Below, in pieces: positions 48,631-60,644 of a DNA stretch of 64,000 bases; within the stretch, counting starts at the first letter, position 1; every line of letters starts with the position of its first letter. The notes beneath the pieces were generated by a model. It worked only from the letters and a program-made list of their open reading frames with translations. It was not told where the DNA came from and made no database searches. Source of the stretch: Epiperipatus broadwayi (Eukaryota; Onychophora; Udeonychophora; Euonychophora; Peripatidae); assembly GCA_028023455.1 (NCBI GenBank), contig JAQFVV010000182.1, positions 1,734,001 through 1,798,000 on the forward strand, written 5' to 3'. Made by a program: the position numbers and the translations under genes.

Positions 48631-48762
48631 AATAAAAATATAATAGATAAAAGAGTGAAATTTCAATAACAATCAGAGCTTCATAATTATGATTTGAGAA
48701 AGAAGAAGCTCTGAGGAAAGTACTTGTTATTGTACTGAAATGTCAGCTATTATATTTTTATT
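48631..48762. mobile_element. Fold-back element with a hammerhead-like core
   Basis: The arms aataaaaatataatag (48631-48646) and ctattatatttttatt (48747-48762) are exact complements and continue inward as ttcaataacaa against ttgttattgtactgaaa. The right arm contains an intact hammerhead-like core and the left arm a decayed inverted counterpart (cagagctt). Confidence 0.7.
48707..48750 (+). ncRNA. Hammerhead ribozyme candidate with intact core
   Basis: AGCU (48707-48710), CUGAGGA (48711-48717), one extra A, stem II AGUAC-UUGUUAUU-GUACU (48719-48736), GAAA (48737-48740), U, GUC (48742-48744), AGCU (48745-48748). Stem I is the four-pair AGCU/AGCU and stem II has five perfect pairs. All core bases are present. 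Stem III is reduced to the A-U pair. The extra base before stem II is shared with the 12, 13, 42.8 and 62.8 kb motifs, so it may be a family trait. Confidence 0.55.
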
Positions 48763-49236
48763 GCATAGAAGCTCCAGGAAATAATACTATGAACATATAT
48801 ATATATTATACTCAGTATTCACATTTAAACTCAATACTCAAATTATAAACTTGTATAGTAATATCTGTGTATTATATGCTTCAATAATGCATAGACACAA
48901 AAGCATATGCTTCAATCTTTACAAAATTCTATCTTTATTTCTGTAGAAGTTGAAGTTTATATGTGTGTCATTTAGGAGTCTTAAAAATATAACAGATTTT
49001 TTAAAAGTACTTTTCATATAATAGAAGAAACTTTTAAGAGTAGTTATCTTTACCTACTCTAGAACTATCTAATGTAAGCTTGAGCAATCAATGACTAGAA
49101 TGAAGATAATTTCTCTTGAATGAATAAGAATGATCATTTGAGAAAGTTGTGATATAATTGTTGAAAAAACTTTTTTAATACTCTACACTTCTGGCTCATA
49201 GTTTAGATAAAATCTGCTAAATTTTGTAACAATTAC

Positions 49237-49302
49237 TCTTAGATTTCTTATGAGTTCTAGAATTACTTGGAATCATTCTTTCTTGCACAGAAACATTAAG
49301 GT
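49237..49302 (-). CDS. Weak candidate exon of the SLAIN-like gene
   Basis: A 66-nt block follows acceptor tatatttttacag and ends at AAGA|gtaatt. It is open in the phase shared by the other exons and would encode DLNVSVQERMIPSNSRTHKK plus SK. The donor matches the same gtaatt used at 3.3 kb. Without conservation or RNA evidence a chance match is quite possible. Confidence 0.28.
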
Positions 49303-49309
49303 CTGTAAA

Positions 49310-52205
49310 AATATATAAATGTATATTAAAGAATTCCAAAATGTATAATAAAATAAAAACTTGAACTATGTAATTAATCTGAGAATTTAACTATAATGAG
49401 TCAAAACTATTCTTAAAATTAATCAATTACACCCAGAATCAACCAGCATTCAATCTTTAAGATTCTTATGATTGCTTACATTATATAAATAAGATAAAAT
49501 CCATAAATGTTTGTGTTAATTTTTCATTCTTTAATGAGATTTCATGAGAAATGCTGTATCTGTTCTAGAAGCGTCCTCTTGGGATTTGTGAAATAAATAG
49601 AAAATGTAGAAAATGCCTATATACAAACCTTAAAACATATATATATTGTATGTCTATTAAAACAAAGATATGATTTAGTACTATTATTAGCAATAATGTT
49701 TTTCAATTTTTATTTTCCTTATTTTCAAAACTTTTTATTTAATTAGAAACTTTAATTAAATTCTATTATGACTATTAAAAAATAAATAAATCAGATAGCT
49801 TTGAAAACAGTAAAGATAAAAGTGATTAGACAAGTTTAATAAATTTGAAAAAAGTCAAATTCATACAATGTAATAAACAATTCTATTTGGTCTGTAAATC
49901 TTTCTTTATTCATCTACCTAGTAAGTGTGTATTTCAGGTAAAAGATTTCTAATTCACTTTGATACCTTATTTGAAAAGAGAGAAAAATAATTCCTTCGAT
50001 TTAGAAATTGGACACTAATTCTAAATGATTTTTCATTCTCAATTTAAAGAGGGTCAAAGTCTTAATGTTATCATTTGATTTGAATATAGGGACAACAAAA
50101 TTTCTTAAGAGCTCTCATCTCTTTCATATTTTTTCATGTGATGTTCACATATTCCACAAAATATTGGTCATCCTTATTTTTGAATTCTTTTCTTGTTGGT
50201 TACTTATTTTTCTTTGGTTTTTTTTTTCCAATTTACCCCCCCCCCCCCCATTTGGATTTCCTTTATTTTAATAATTAATATTACTAATATATGACAGCTA
50301 TAACATATATTTCTCATTGTTTGACAAATTATTATCTGCTTGCTGGACATGAAAAAATACAAATACAACTCATGCATCTTTGAAGTGTCAGTAATTTTCT
50401 TTGTTTAAAACAATACAATATCAAGTAATTGCTTTGTTTTTTTTTTAAAAAATGTCATTTTAACTAGAAAACATTTTTATTCAATAGATTAAATTACTTC
50501 TCATTCTTCTGCTGATTATATATTTCTAATATAACTTTGATATTTAGAAAAAAATAAGACTAAAAGTAGTATAACCTTCAATGTAATAGTAATGATTTTT
50601 CATTATCATAATTTAAACAGGATTCAAAACTATCCATATTTAGAGTATTGATATTTGAAGTTAGGCAAAACTTTTAGCTTGACTTCATTCCATTTAAGTC
50701 TCTTTATTTTTATTTAGAATTTGAATAAGTTTTAGTATTTTTTTGCTTTCTTTTATTTTTGTTGTTATACTGTTTTGTCATAAATAACTTCTGAAATAAA
50801 ATAAAAAAACATTTTGAATAGTAGACAAAAATAAACTTATATTGTAACCATTTGCTACATGCTATACTAAAAATAAACAGTAATAATGAGTCTTCAATTA
50901 ACTAAATATTTTAAGTCCTAAAACGATAGTATGAGAATTCTCAAACATTGAATTTGTTAAATAATATGATTTTAATATGAGAGAAAACTATAAAATAATG
51001 TAAACAAGTTTTTAATTTCTTTTAGTAATTATAATTAATTACTAATTTTAATTTTGAAAATGTATTAAGGGAAGAAATTTTTCTCTTTACTAAGTTACTT
51101 TATAAATTTTAATTAACCTTAACAGAGATAAGGTTTTATGTTTAATATTATCTTTAAAAAGAAAAAAAAATTTAATACTTTTGGTAAATTTTATTATAAT
51201 TAGTCAGCTGTTTTTTTCTTTTCTCCAGTGCAATTAATTGATTATCTTATTTTTATTTTTTCAAAAAAAAATTTTAATTAAAAAAGTAATGTCAAAAATT
51301 TTATGATTCTATTTTAAATTTTTGACTTGTTTCCAATGCCAATGTTTAAGGAGGAAAATAATGAAACCATTGTATTTGTAAAAATTTACATAATGGGTTG
51401 TTATAGAAATTGTCATATTGGAGACAGATTGTTATTGGTTTGAAGACAGGGGATTGTTATAAAAAAAATAATAGGGATGTGAATAAGTCAGAAGATCTAA
51501 GTGTCTGTTAAAAAAGAGTCATTCCTTACCAAGTTGTTGAAGGAATAGTCAAGTCTTAATCCAGCTGCTAAACTTAGCTGCTAAAGAGGAAAAGAAGCCG
51601 AAGTGTTAACCAAACCGTTGCCTAGAACAGCAAAAGTTTTAAATCAAGCTTTTAGCATACTATGAGTTGCTATAAAAATGGTTTCTACAATAAAAACCAC
51701 ATGCTAATTCAGTTACAAGATAAACATCATTTTCCATGTAACCTGCCTTCATTGGAATAAAATGTAATGGAGAAGTTACCAGTAATCTGACATAAACCTT
51801 GTCTTCAACCAAGAGCACGAGTCTCTATATGTGACAGTCACACCTGGAAATTTTAGTAAAAAGAAATGCATAAAATTTGCTGTTGGTTAACCAGGAAATA
51901 TTGCCCACAAGAACAAGGACAAATTAACCATATACATGTCTAGAAGCCTTCAAGAAAAAAAACTCATTTCGAAAAACTGGTAATTATAACTGGAAAGAAC
52001 ACAAAAAAATAAAATCATGATTACAGGTATTTTTATAGGCACATTGTTTTCAGTTATAGTAAAAAAAATTTTTTTATATAAAAGTAATAATTTATAAACA
52101 TAAGAATTGATCATTTGAAATATTTTCATTAAATTAATATTTTCAAATTGTGAAACATATTTTTTTAAATCCATTTAATTTTCTCTTCAAAATTATTAAA
52201 GTTTT
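49310..52205. other. No gene seen; poly-C run and a GC-richer patch
   Basis: A 14-base C run stands at 50236-50249, striking in this AT-rich context. The segment 51480-51860 is less AT-rich (ccagctgctaaacttagctg, aaccaaaccgttgcctagaa) and may be repeat-derived, but I recognise no family. The rest is low-complexity. Confidence 0.4.
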
Positions 52206-52210
52206 TTTGT

Positions 52211-52306
52211 CAAGCATTGGTGGTCGAAACGTCAGCAACAGATGCTTTATAAGCAGTTGTCCTGGGTTAGCGGGTTCGTTTCCCGGCTGATGCTATGACA
52301 CACGAG
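52211..52306 (+). repeat. tRNA-derived SINE, family A copy 3
   Basis: Plus strand: aagcattggtggtcgaaacg (decayed A box), gcagttgtcctgggttagcg, ggttcgtttcccggctgatg (strong B box), then ctatgacacacgagg and an A-rich stretch. It aligns with copies at 7.2 and 46.4 kb. Confidence 0.78.
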
Positions 52307-52919
52307 GAAAAATTATGAAAGTTTTTTAGAACAATTAATTTTTTTTTTGAAACATGTTCTTTTCATTTGTTATCTCCAATTTTAAAAATGTTGTTTTTCT
52401 AACTTTTGGTTATTTAAAAAAATAACTTAATGAATTAAAAGTTAATTTAAGGAACAGAAATCAACTGCTTAATTATAATTTTTATGAAACCAAATTTTAT
52501 TTTTTTAATAAAATGAATCTTTAAAATTTCATACTATCATATTATTTTTTAAATTTATTGTTAATCAGTTATTAAATAATTGTTTTAAATATATATTTTT
52601 AGTCTAAATATCTTTATTTTATTCATCTATTTGATCTGTTACATGAATTGGCAGTGTATGACTATTTCAAAACAGCTTAATGTTCTAAAAATTTTACATT
52701 ATAGAGTAAACCTATAAATTATTTAAAGTGATTTAAAATAAAGTATTTCATTTATTTATCTCTTGCCCACAATAATAGTCGAGTTCTTCCTTCTTAAGCT
52801 GGATTAAAGCATAACAGTTAATTATATACATTAAACGTTTAGATTGGCATTTGGATTCCAGATGATAACCCTGGAGGGCACAAAGGTACATTATCCTTTA
52901 AAGTCTATGCATTATAGTA

Positions 52920-54345
52920 TAGTTGTTTGTTTTTTTACTAGAAATTAAGCTTTATAGTTGGCCAGTACATTAATAGTAATAGATGGGCAGAGCATCGCTG
53001 ATGACCAGCATGTTTCAATATCTCAGCATTATTTGATTTTTTTTATATTTTGATGAATTAATGCTTAAGTCTGTGCATTTAAATTATTGTTTATATAATC
53101 TGCCCCAAGTTTGGCAGTTGTTATACAGATAGCCTGTCTACAGTGGGCCCACTTCAAACCCAGCCACAAGGTTGACTGTTTATTTTTGTTGTTGATTGGT
53201 CATAATGATGAATGAGTTTATTACTTTTGTTTAATGCTTAAGAACTTGTAGTTAGTTTATTCTTTGCTGATACTACTGTTCATGCTCCTTATATATTTAA
53301 TTTTGATCATTAAATATGGTGATTTTAATAACATTTTTTTTTTTTTGCCTTATCATTTTTGGAAATATGATTAAAATTTGGAATCTTTCATCAAGATGCA
53401 GTGGACTATTTTCAAAATTGCAAGATAGTGCCCACCTGAAAAGTATGTGATAAGAGCCTGATATTACACTTTATGTGCAAATGGAGATACAATGATGGTG
53501 AAGTGTGCAAACATGTTCTAAAATCTTATCTGTTTGGGGGAAAATGTGGTTAGAAAGCTCCAAAACATTGTTTGTGAGTGTACTGAGATTAATTTATAGC
53601 CGGAATAGTGAATTTACATTAAAAAAATTTCAATTACAACCCTTTAGATTTTAGAGGGTTATGGTACAATATTTTCAAAATTACAGGATATTGCTCACCA
53701 GAAAAGTGATGTTTGTCCACACCTTTGTTATAGTTTGCTTATATCATATTTTATTTTTATTTTCTTTACTGCATTTACACCAACTTTTGTATTTCTTTAT
53801 CATTTTAATAAATAAAAAAAATGTAAATATTGAATACAATAACTTAGCGACAGTCATATTGTTTATACCATGTGTTGGAAGTCTCCGAAAATGGATAATT
53901 TAAAAGAAAATGGGTGGCAACCTATCTGTCAGGCAAACTATTTAAGTACCTTTTTTTTTTTTTACAAGAAATTTAAATTTTATAATTAGCCAGTACATTA
54001 ATAGTACTAGATTGGCCAGAGCATTATTGATGATCAGTAAGTTTCAGTATCTCAGTATTATTTGATTCTTTTTTTCATGTTTTGATGGATTAGCTTATTG
54101 TGTACATAATCTGTCCCAAGTTTGTCAGTATCTAGATAGGTAGCCTAACTATAGTGAACTCATTTGTCACAAAGTTGATTGTTGATTTTTGTTGGTGATT
54201 GTTCATAATGATGACTGATTTCATTATTATTTTTGTTTAATGCTAGAAGAATTTGTAGTTAGTTTATTCTTTGCTGATCTCTCATGCTCATGCTTCTTGT
54301 ATATTTAAATTTTGATTATTAAATGTGGGGATGATGATGGTTTTC
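52920..54345. repeat. Two direct copies of a 400-bp segment, about 1.03 kb apart, plus a smaller nested duplicate
   Basis: Copies at about 52920-53330 and 53945-54345 share gccagtacattaatagta, atctcag.attatttgatt, ttgtagttagtttattcttt and gctgat with c.catgctc.tg in order. Between them 53398-53470 and 53645-53715 share attttcaaaatt.ca.gata and ttgc.cacc. This suggests tandem duplication of a unit of about 1 kb, or two members of one repeat family. The short plus-strand frame at 53661-53903 is not convincing. Confidence 0.75.
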
Positions 54346-54638
54346 ATCTCATAATTCATTCCTAAGATGTTGTGTATGGCAACCCAATTGTGGAACCATG
54401 TAACCCATGTCACCCCTGATCACTCCATACTATTACAATATATATTTATGTGTAAATTAGTTAGAATGTTCTAATACTCACTTCTGAAGATAACAATTCA
54501 TTTCCATTGTGATTGGGAAATTTTCTGGTATATTCATTTTTTTTTTTTTTTACATTTTCATTAATCATAACCTAAATCCATTTATTTATGCATCTGAATA
54601 TTTGAATATAATGTTAAATGTATTAAATGGTTACCCAC

Positions 54639-54764
54639 CTAAGGCTGATAATGGTGGTTTGATAGCTGGAGTCTTTGGAAGTTCTCGTTTAGTTGTCTGT
54701 ACTGGCGATGTACAACTACTATTTAAACTTGCCATGCTTGGACTTCTATTTAAGATAGGAGAAG
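54639..54764 (-). CDS. SLAIN: SLAIN-like gene, internal exon (most 5' exon in window)
   Basis: A 126-nt exon between acceptor tttaatattttttag and donor GCCTTAG|gtgggt. It is in the common phase and encodes about 42 residues, SPILNRSPSMASLNSSCTSP, then VQTTKRELPKTPAIKPPLSA and LG. The Ser/Pro and Lys/Pro-rich character is typical of the disordered middle of SLAIN proteins before the QEES motif. The N-terminal coiled-coil exons expected further upstream are not in the window or not recognised. Confidence 0.75.
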
Positions 54765-54769
54765 CTAAA

Positions 54770-56628
54770 AAATATTAAAAAACACCTATAAACACAGCAA
54801 AAAATTTACTAAGACAATCGTGTTTTAAATATGAATAAATAAGTATAAAAAAATATAAACTTGAAAAAAAATTTTTTTAACATTTTTTCAATATTTGAAA
54901 AGTTGCGATAAGAATTTTTAATAAGTTTGGTGAAAGAAATATATATTTACATATAAATATTTATAAAACAGACCACAAAAACATATATATATATCTTCTT
55001 ATTAACCCGTTGAAGGAGCATTAAGTCAATGAACATTAGAGCCATGTGACATTCAATTTACTATATAAAAAATATCAATTTAAAACAATGTTCTCAACCT
55101 TTTGTATTTCTTAGTATATGGACTGCTTGATTTCAATTCATAACATGCAGATTACTAATATTCTTCAGTTATAACAAATAGTTCAACGCATTGAGATCAT
55201 TAACCTTAATGGGTTTAATATTTTCAGTTTTATGAATTAAAAAAATATTATTATAAGCAATCATGCAAATGTTATATGTAAAAGTTTAAAGTAACAAAGC
55301 ATAAATTAATATATAGTGTATATAAATGGTAAAAAGTATTGGTTTAAAGTAATACCGTAGTTTTCAGATATATTTTCAAAAATTCTCTGCAATCAGAAAA
55401 ATAAGTATAGAGGCTTACATTATTAAATGAAATATTACTGACCACATGACATCAGAGTGACAGGATGAAAACATCCGTTTTTTTGTTCAAATGATAAGTG
55501 ACTTTGTTTTAATACTCTCATTGTGAATCACTCCAAAAAGTTTAGCTCTCAAAACAATGAGCTAACAAAAACAAGGTAATAGAACATAATAGAAGTTATA
55601 ATAATTTTTCAAATTATAATCACAAATCATAAATGTTTACAGGGGTATTATTTATATTATCCTTAAAACAATTTATATTTATCAGGTAGAATAAGACTAT
55701 AAATATGAATTTCGCCCCATTAGTATCTAAAGATAGTTGTCAGTTTTTATATAAATATAAAAAGCACTATTAGTAGGGCAATCCTTTGTGAAACGTTTAT
55801 TAAAAAATAGCAACCTTTTCAATACTCATATTTCATAAAAATCAAAAAGAAAAAGTTAATTGAAAAAATGATCATTTAAGAAAAAATAAGAAAAAACCTT
55901 ATTCAAAAATGATATTAAAGAAAATGATTTCAAAGTAACAAAATTTACTTCAATATAGTTATCTGCACGTTCTATATTCTTTTGCCATATCAATTTAATA
56001 AAATAGACTGCATAAGTACTTATATTTAACTGAATAAATACTGATTACTGCAGCAAAAGTTTACTATAAAAAATACTTAAAGTGAACTCAGCACACAAAA
56101 AAACATAGCTTAGATTCAACCAACTAAGCAAGATTAAATAATGATTTGAAAATCAATATGGAGGATTTTGCTTCACCCATATTGCATACAAAATTTCAGC
56201 ACAATAATTTTACCTTTAATGAAACAAGTTTCCTCATCTCATGATGAAAATAAATATACATCTAATAAAATTCAAAAATACTTTTAATATTTTTACCAAT
56301 AATTATACTTGCTGCAAACCTTAGACAAAGCTTATATTTCATTAATATTAATATATTATTGCATTGCTTCTGTGTTTATATATATATTGTAACCTTATGG
56401 TTGGGCTTGTTGTTTGTCACGCCCTATTTAATGGTTAATTATATAAAATTTCAAATTTTAATTGGTAATAATTAAATAATAACTATTCAGTATTAAACAG
56501 ATATATTATATCAATGGTGTGTTATCATAATTGGTAAATTATATTATAAGTAAATTTAGTCAATAAGTCTCCTGAGAAGGATAAAAAATTGGACTGTTCA
56601 AGATGTGTGTTAGGACCTCTGCCAGATT
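54770..56628. other. No gene seen
   Basis: AT-rich intron or upstream sequence with no recognisable coding or repeat signal. Confidence 0.4.
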
Positions 56629-56636
56629 GTCTATGA

Positions 56637-57087
56637 CAGGGATGTCCAACAAGTCGATCATGATCCACCGGTCGATCGCAAAGCTATTTTTGGTCGATCG
56701 CGAGGCCAATCTGGCAAGAGCTGTCGGGGTAACGAATGAAACAAATTAAGTCAAGACTTTGAAGTTTTTTTTTGTTATTTTTGTTTTTGTTCTAAATTTT
56801 TTTTCAATTCTAGATAGTTGAAGTCCACTAAGCTGTATCATTATTGAAAATAATATTTTTAATCTTGATTTAATGTAGCTAATTTGAATTAATAAATATG
56901 TTGCTTTAATTCCTCGGACATGAGTTTTTTGGCCCGTTAAATAATTATTTTTTACTAGGTAGATATATAAAAATAGTATATATTTCACATCTCCCTCCAC
57001 TTAGATTACACCTATGACAACAAGTCAATCGCAACACATTTTAAAATAAAAAGTAGATCTTATGAACACAAAAGTTGGCCACCTCTT
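56637..57087. mobile_element. Non-autonomous hAT element with perfect 8-bp target duplication
   Basis: Terminal inverted repeats cagggatgtccaac (left) and aagaggtggccaac (right, reversed) bound a 451-bp element. Both flanks carry gtctatga (56629-56636 and 57088-57095), an exact 8-bp duplication as made by hAT transposases. The left end contains a GC-rich gtcgatc repeat block (tccaccggtcgatcg), and the right end reads aaaagtagatcttatgaaca before the terminus. A minus-strand frame at 56746-57000 lacks transposase motifs. The exact duplication suggests a younger insertion than the 17.2 kb element. Confidence 0.88.
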
Positions 57088-57095
57088 GTCTATGA

Positions 57096-58400
57096 GACTT
57101 GTTACATGCAGTCTGTCAGATGATATGATTTCAATAGTATCAAAAATACTAATTTATTGGTGTCATTATTAAATTAAAAGTATAGAAATATTTTTGATAT
57201 TTTATTATTGTTAAATAATAGTCAAAATGATTCAAAATTATAGCTATTCTAAATTATTCTTTATAATTAACTTTCAAGCATATTTTTATTGCAATTTGCA
57301 ATTTAAAATAATTTTGAACAGTTAATTAGTTATCTCTTGATGCTTCTAGATGGAGAATTATTAATTATATGTTAATGTATGCACATACAATAATTCCATT
57401 GATCTGATAACTTTTACAATGATGCTCTCTCATGAAAGTTTATAAATAGGCTAACTTAGATTTTTATAGGGGAGACCTGGAGAACAATTAGGAAGTGTGG
57501 GAGAACTTAAGAACAAAATGGAAGAACTAAATTAACAAAGTATTAGGAAGCAGAAAATTATTAAAAAGTAAAATTGAATTTGAATTGAATTGTATTTTAA
57601 CTTATAAATATTGGAGTAAAAACTTAATTTGGCCTTTATACATGAAATATATCGCTGCTGACAATCAATAATTGTAAAGAATTCACATTTAAAACTGGTA
57701 GACATATTGGAAGTAAAAGCACCAAAATGGATCAAATTTGAACAAACTAAGAAATTCATAAGCATGAAATTTTACTCTTTGTTTTATAACTGTTTTAATT
57801 ATTATGTTTACTGTGTGCATTATAAAATTAATTATGACTTATTTGGTATGGCAAGAAAAAAGAAAAAATAATAATTTTGTACTTAATGTCTTTTATTGCT
57901 GTTTTTGAATTTATAAGACACTCTTGGCATGTTTAAAATAATGTGAAATATTATATTAAAGCTCATTCCAATTATTGCAATTTTATTATGCTATATTAAT
58001 TTCATTATGTGAAGAAAATAAATTTTTTTAAAAAGAGAAAAATGTTATATTGCAATTAAATAAAAATACAGTAATAATTTATACCTACCTAATAAAACAA
58101 TAAATGAAAATAGTAAATTATAAGAGTTTATAAAATATTTATTAAGACTTTTAAAATGAGATATTCTCAGCATTGCCTTAAAACTCACATTAAGGCAAAA
58201 TAAACACACCATCTTGTGACTTCCAGTTGTAAGTGGAATTGATATGTTTATTAAACTGAGTTGTAGAATCTCATTAAAAGTGAATCAAATGTCAATTTAA
58301 ATTTTGATATATTAATTATTATGTTAATCACATTGTGGATCGGATTTCTAATTGTGTTAATTATTAAATGGTGCCATTAATCTATAAAGTGTATAAAATC
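57096..58400. other. No gene seen
   Basis: AT-rich; open frames are low-complexity. Confidence 0.4.
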
Positions 58401-58405
58401 CATGT

Positions 58406-58699
58406 GTGATGATGAAGATAAGAATCAATGTTTATCTTCATCTTAATTTCCGGAATAACAAAGTATTGAAGTTAATGGATGAAGACTACAATTATTCGAT
58501 CTCAAGCAACTTACTAGAGTTACAATTTAAACCAATAAGTAAATATGAAACATACTCATGTGGAAAAAATATTTATCAATATCATATTGGAGATTTTAAA
58601 TGGTTGCAATCAAGACTTCGTTCTCTTAGTTTCACAAGAAGTAATGTGAAGCAAAAAGATTTATATAACGATCATCTACTAGTTTTAGTTAGTATGTAA
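58406..58699 (+). CDS. Unassigned small open frame
   Basis: A 97-codon frame with balanced amino-acid use for this region (for example ELQFKPISKYETYSCGKNIY, then FKWLQSRLRSLSFTRSN). It has no domain I recognise. It sits where the 3' LTR of the adjacent gypsy element should lie, on the opposite strand to that element. It may be a fragment of an unknown element or a chance frame. Confidence 0.25.
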   Translation: MMMKIRINVYLHLNFRNNKVLKLMDEDYNYSISSNLLELQFKPISKYETYSCGKNIYQYHIGDFKWLQSRLRSLSFTRSNVKQKDLYNDHLLVLVSM

Positions 58700-58774
58700 T
58701 CATCTTTTAATATTATACATGTCTGTGTGGACAGATATAAAACTGGGGTAAAACTGACTGTTAGCGGCCACAAC

Positions 58775-60447
58775 ATTTCGCCCTCTATTTTAAAAAAACT
58801 TAACTAATATTTTCTTCATACTAAGTGTATCTAACTATACTAAGTGTATCTAACTATAAATAAACTATATCTAACTATAAATGTTTTTACATAAAAGTTA
58901 ATAATAAAAAAAATAAGCTTACATTTTTATGCGTAGTTTTGAACTATGCACATGAGGAAATTCACGAAAACGGGGTCATGTTTATGCATCCATTGGTAAC
59001 TGTTGTCTTTGACTGTCCAATGAGCTACAATTTTATGTTTTACTATTGATTTCATTGTACATCTTTGTACTTTGTTTCCTTATGTTTCTGGTCATTATGG
59101 ATCTTCTCTGATCTGCATTTGTTAATTACTGACTGCTGGAAAGATTTCTGCTCTATGAGTATATCTATTTTACCTGAATTCATGTTAACCCCCTGGGAAA
59201 GTTTTTTTCTCTCAGGTCTATTAATTTTTTTAGTAATTGTTATTTTTACTCCCATTTTGCTGAAGTTTTGTCCTAATATGGGTCTGATAGGGGCATGTAC
59301 TATATATAGTGGTAGTACATTAATTTTGTCCTGACTTATATGTATTGGCACTTCTACTATGCCCTTTATTTTAATGGTGTTTCCATTCATATCTAATGCC
59401 TTCGTTCAGATTTTTGAATAATGGGTCTTTTCCTACACTTGGAAGTAACAGTATACCAATCACGGACTGATATCAAAGATATGCCGCTACCACTGTCTAT
59501 TTCCATAGATATGGGCTGATCACACAGCTATAGTTTTAATATTATTTTGTCATCATCTGTGGACATTTTTTTTATATTGGTATGCTGAATTTGCTGACCC
59601 TGATATGAACATTTATGACTCTTACTTTCCATGTTAGGATCGTTAAGTTTTTTTTTACACATTTTTTCCATGTGACCTCTTTTTTAACAATTATTGCAGC
59701 ATTCTCTTTTATAAAAACAATTACTGGCTTTGTGGCCCTTTTTCCCACAGCAAAAACATACAAACACAATTTTGCTGTTATCATTATTTTCATTACTTTT
59801 TGACCATTCTTTCTTTATGTTTTTACAAATGTCTGTACGTGATTTGCTATTAATCTTGAACTCAGTGAGTTTTCAAGATTGCTTGAGTACGAGTTCATAA
59901 GCTATGCCACATTTTATAGCCTCTATATAATCTAAATCACCAACAGCCAATAATTGTTGCCGTAAATTATCATTACACATACCAGAAAGCAATTGTTCTA
60001 GCAAGGCTTCATCTAGAAAAGATCCAAAGACGCAATTTTTTGTTAAATTATAAAGAGCACTATCGTAATCTTTTATACTTTCATCCCAACCTTAGTTCCG
60101 AGCTCAGAATTGCATTCCAGCAACATGCCTTGAGGGTTGGGGTTAAAATGGTTTGAAAAACGCTGTTTAACCTGATCGTATGTACAATCTTCAGGATTTA
60201 GAGGTTCAGTGAGCCTGTTAGCTATTTCAATAATTCCTTTCCCAGCAAAGCATAATAATGAAGCAATCTTATACTTATCATCTTTATTAATAAATAAAGT
60301 ATTTTTCTACATGCTGAACAAACAGGAGCCAACTACATGCCTCACTGACATCAAATTCACAGATTGCTACTTGCCTTACCTAGTATTTTACCTAAATTTA
60401 ACCGCTTTTAATTAATGATCCGAATTAAGACTGTGACTGTGCCAATT
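58775..60447 (-). mobile_element. Internally deleted Ty3/gypsy-like element (gag-protease only)
   Basis: On the minus strand the 5' LTR ends in acataaca at 60447, followed by a primer-binding-like attggcacagtcac. Gag and protease follow, then a purine-rich tract agagggcgaaa (58787-58777) and the start of a 3' LTR, tgttgtggccgctaacag, at 58775. Reverse transcriptase, RNase H and integrase are missing between about 59050 and 58790, so this is an internal deletion derivative. The LTR copies could not be aligned to each other, so LTR limits are approximate. Confidence 0.65.
59050..60420 (-). pseudogene. Gypsy gag with two CCHC knuckles and aspartic protease, decayed
   Basis: Order on the minus strand: capsid-like ESIKDYDSALYNLTKNC, then FGSFLDEALLEQLLSGMCND (near 60060-59980); first zinc knuckle CFCCGKKGHKASNC (59758-59717); second knuckle at 59698-59659 with a stop codon directly after its second Cys; then protease with IDSGSGISLIS (active-site D-S-G at 59497-59489) and a downstream frame (59390-59052) with the PILGQNF strand typical of retroviral-type proteases. 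The active-site Asp is retained with Ser in place of the commoner Thr. Stops and frameshifts make it non-functional. The knuckles resemble that of the 0.9 kb gag, so both may belong to one lineage. Confidence 0.82.
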
Positions 60448-60644
60448 GTTATGTCTAGCTAATCTAAGAATGTACTTCCCACGAGTCCAAATTAATACTA
60501 ACAGTTAATATTTAGATAATTTAATATACGATCCTTAGTAGCATTTTCACTATTTACATACATACAATCATTAAACATAAGAAGGCCCAAAGGCATATAC
60601 AAATAATAATTTAGATCAATACAACCTGTAAGAGTCCTAGCTGA

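Noticed and set aside
54509-54778. Plus-strand 89-codon frame at 54.5 kb
   Set aside because: The informative part is antisense to a splice-bounded minus-strand exon that fits the gene model.
59065-59334. Plus-strand 89-codon frame with hydrophobic segments
   Set aside because: It is the antisense of the gypsy protease region; the minus-strand frame explains the sequence.
59572-59793. Minus-strand 73-codon frame in the gag region
   Set aside because: The zinc knuckles are read in a different minus-strand frame, so this one is a shadow.
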